Below are positions 62,718 through 64,000 of a DNA stretch of 64,000 bases, one piece after another. Location of the stretch: contig SVGB01000014.1 of assembly GCA_015056565.1 (NCBI GenBank), positions 22,545 through 86,544 on the forward strand, in the 5' to 3' direction. Source of the stretch: Butyrivibrio sp. GTDB lineage: Bacteria; Bacillota; Clostridia; Lachnospirales; Lachnospiraceae. Both the position numbers and the translations under genes were made by a program. Numbering within the stretch: the stretch's first letter is position 1; each line of letters opens with the position of its first letter. The notes under the pieces were generated by a model. It had not been told where the DNA came from. It saw only the letters and a list, made by a program, of their open reading frames with translations, and searched no databases.

Positions 62718-63911
62718 ATGAAAATTTTAGTTATCAACTGTGGAAGTTCTTCACTTAAGTTTCAGCTTATTGATTCTGAGTCAGAGGCAGTGATCTGCAA
62801 GGGACTCTGCGAGAGGATCGGAATTGATGGAAGCCAGATCGTCTATACTCCAGAGGGTAAGGACAAGATCACAAAGGTTGCTCCTATGCCAGATCACAAC
62901 AGAGCGATCGAGCTTGTTATCGAGGCTCTTACCAACAAGGAAGATGGCGTGGTATCACTTGATGAGATCGGTGCTGTTGGACATCGTATCGTTCATGGAG
63001 GAGAGAAGTTCACTAAGTCTGTAGTGATCACAGACGAAGTTATCAAGGCTATCGAAGAGGTTTCAGATCTTGCTCCTCTTCATAACCCGGCAAACCTTAT
63101 CGGAATCAGAGCATGCCAGAAGGTTATGCCAGGTGTTCCTATGGTCGCAGTATTTGATACAGCATTCCATCAGACAATGCCTGAGGAAGCTTATCTTTAC
63201 GGACTACCTTATTCATACTATGAGAAGTATGGCATCAGAAGATACGGATTCCACGGAACAAGCCATTCTTATGTGAGCAAGAGAGCAGCTCAGATCCTTG
63301 GCAAGGACCCTAAGGATCTTAACGTAATCGTCTGCCACCTTGGAAACGGCGCTTCTGTATCAGCAGTAAAGGCCGGAGAGTGCGTTGACACATCAATGGG
63401 GCTTACACCACTTGAGGGACTTATCATGGGAACAAGAACTGGTGATATCGATCCTTCAGTAGTTGAGTTCATCATGAAGAAAGAGAATTCTACTGTAGCA
63501 GATGTTACTAACCTCCTTAACAAAAAGTCTGGTGTATTTGGCCTTTCAGATGAGCTTTCATCAGACTTCAGAGATCTTGAGGATGCTTATGTAAAGGGAC
63601 ATGCAGGAGCAAAGAGAGCAGTAGATGCTTTTGCTTACAGAGTTCTTAAATATATCGGCGCATATGTTGCAGCAATGGGAAGTGTTGATGCAATCTGCTT
63701 CACAGCTGGTGTTGGTGAGAACAGCGGATTTGTAAGAAAGCTCATTTGTGAGAGACTTGGCTTTATCGGAGCTACATTAAACGAAGAGGCCAACAAGGTT
63801 CGTGGAAAAGAGCAGATCATCTCAGGTGATGACAGCAAGGTTACACTTATGGTAGTTCCTACCAATGAGGAGCTTGCTATTGCAAGAGATACTTTCGCTC
63901 TTTGCAAATAA
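62718..63911 (+). CDS. ackA: Acetate kinase
   Basis: A 397-residue ASKHA-family kinase of standard length. Hallmarks are MKILVINCGSSSLKFQLID, VGHRIVHGGEKFT, VAVFDTAFHQTMPEEAYLY, RRYGFHGTSHSYVSKRAA, VICHLGNGASVSAVK and MGTRTGDIDPSVVEFIM. It makes ATP from acetyl phosphate while releasing acetate, a main fermentation step. The gene stands alone here; phosphotransacetylase (pta) is not next to it within the window. Downstream (63912-64000) only an AT-rich tail is visible. Confidence 0.97.
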   Translation: MKILVINCGSSSLKFQLIDSESEAVICKGLCERIGIDGSQIVYTPEGKDKITKVAPMPDHNRAIELVIEALTNKEDGVVSLDEIGAVGHRIVHGGEKFTKSVVITDEVIKAIEEVSDLAPLHNPANLIGIRACQKVMPGVPMVAVFDTAFHQTMPEEAYLYGLPYSYYEKYGIRRYGFHGTSHSYVSKRAAQILGKDPKDLNVIVCHLGNGASVSAVKAGECVDTSMGLTPLEGLIMGTRTGDIDPSVVEFIMKKENSTVADVTNLLNKKSGVFGLSDELSSDFRDLEDAYVKGHAGAKRAVDAFAYRVLKYIGAYVAAMGSVDAICFTAGVGENSGFVRKLICERLGFIGATLNEEANKVRGKEQIISGDDSKVTLMVVPTNEELAIARDTFALCK

Positions 63912-64000
63912 TTCTTTGTAATAAAAACTTTTACGTGAACAATCGGTGTAAGCTCAAACAAAAAAACAGACTTCATATATCCAAAATCTGTCCTTTTGTT

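Noticed and set aside
63912..64000. Possible terminator after ackA
   Set aside because: A short ACAGA/TCTGT pairing exists near the window end, but the stem is weak and the tract is cut by the window edge, so it is not called.

Overview
The window reads as chromosomal DNA of a low-to-moderate GC, Gram-positive anaerobe of the Clostridia, most likely a Lachnospiraceae of the Butyrivibrio/Pseudobutyrivibrio type. The grounds are AGGAGG-type ribosome binding sites, lipobox lipoproteins, an lplB/ytcP-style sugar importer beside cytoplasmic GH43 and CE12 enzymes, the uxaC/uxaA hexuronate genes, a GlpP-controlled glycerol locus with a DUF1667 protein, and tmcAL next to ackA. The genus assignment is inference. 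There are no rRNA genes, CRISPR arrays or intact insertion sequences; one tRNA-Gly(CCC) is present.

Layout. (1) 1-16073: the end of a hybrid histidine kinase and a response regulator, then a long co-directional operon of mostly unrecognised proteins around three AAA+ ATPases (two ClpX-like paralogues and one triple-module CbxX/SpoVK-type protein), with two Sel1-like proteins, a secreted protein and a lipoprotein. I know of no described system with this composition. (2) 16187-22271: an XRE-HD fusion, a flavin reductase broken by an in-frame TGA, a DUF3048 protein, and a two-gene peptide maturation locus: a 48-residue Cys-free peptide rich in Trp, Tyr, Asn and Asp, overlapped by a radical SAM/SPASM enzyme. 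Then come a dehydrogenase remnant, a membrane protein and a cysteine hydrolase. (3) 22282-28996: a 44-bp near-perfect inverted repeat and the glycerol regulon (glpP, glpK, glpF, two FAD oxidoreductases, DUF1667), with terminator hairpins before glpK and before the oxidoreductases.

(4) 29103-39591: a YtrA-type GntR regulator, an ABC ATPase and permease, two sugar-type ABC permeases, an HlyD-type adaptor, a MacB-like two-helix membrane protein and a propeller-plus-solute-binding lipoprotein, closely packed. (5) 39678-43815: a LytS-sensor SpoIIE phosphatase, a repeat cluster related to the 3' end of the tRNA-Gly gene, PRPP synthetase and MscL. (6) 43986-59137: a LacI-regulated locus for uronate and plant cell-wall oligosaccharide use. 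Matching 14-bp operators lie before uxaC, uxaA and the solute-binding protein gene. Oligosaccharides would be imported and then deacetylated and hydrolysed inside the cell. One GH43 enzyme carries an N-terminal ankyrin domain. (7) 59173-63911: a cyclic-nucleotide-binding-domain protein, tmcAL and ackA.

Starts were chosen from Shine-Dalgarno spacing and family alignment, and several differ from the longest open frame. No database searches were run. Family names rest on recognised motifs, and functions of unrecognised genes are left open.
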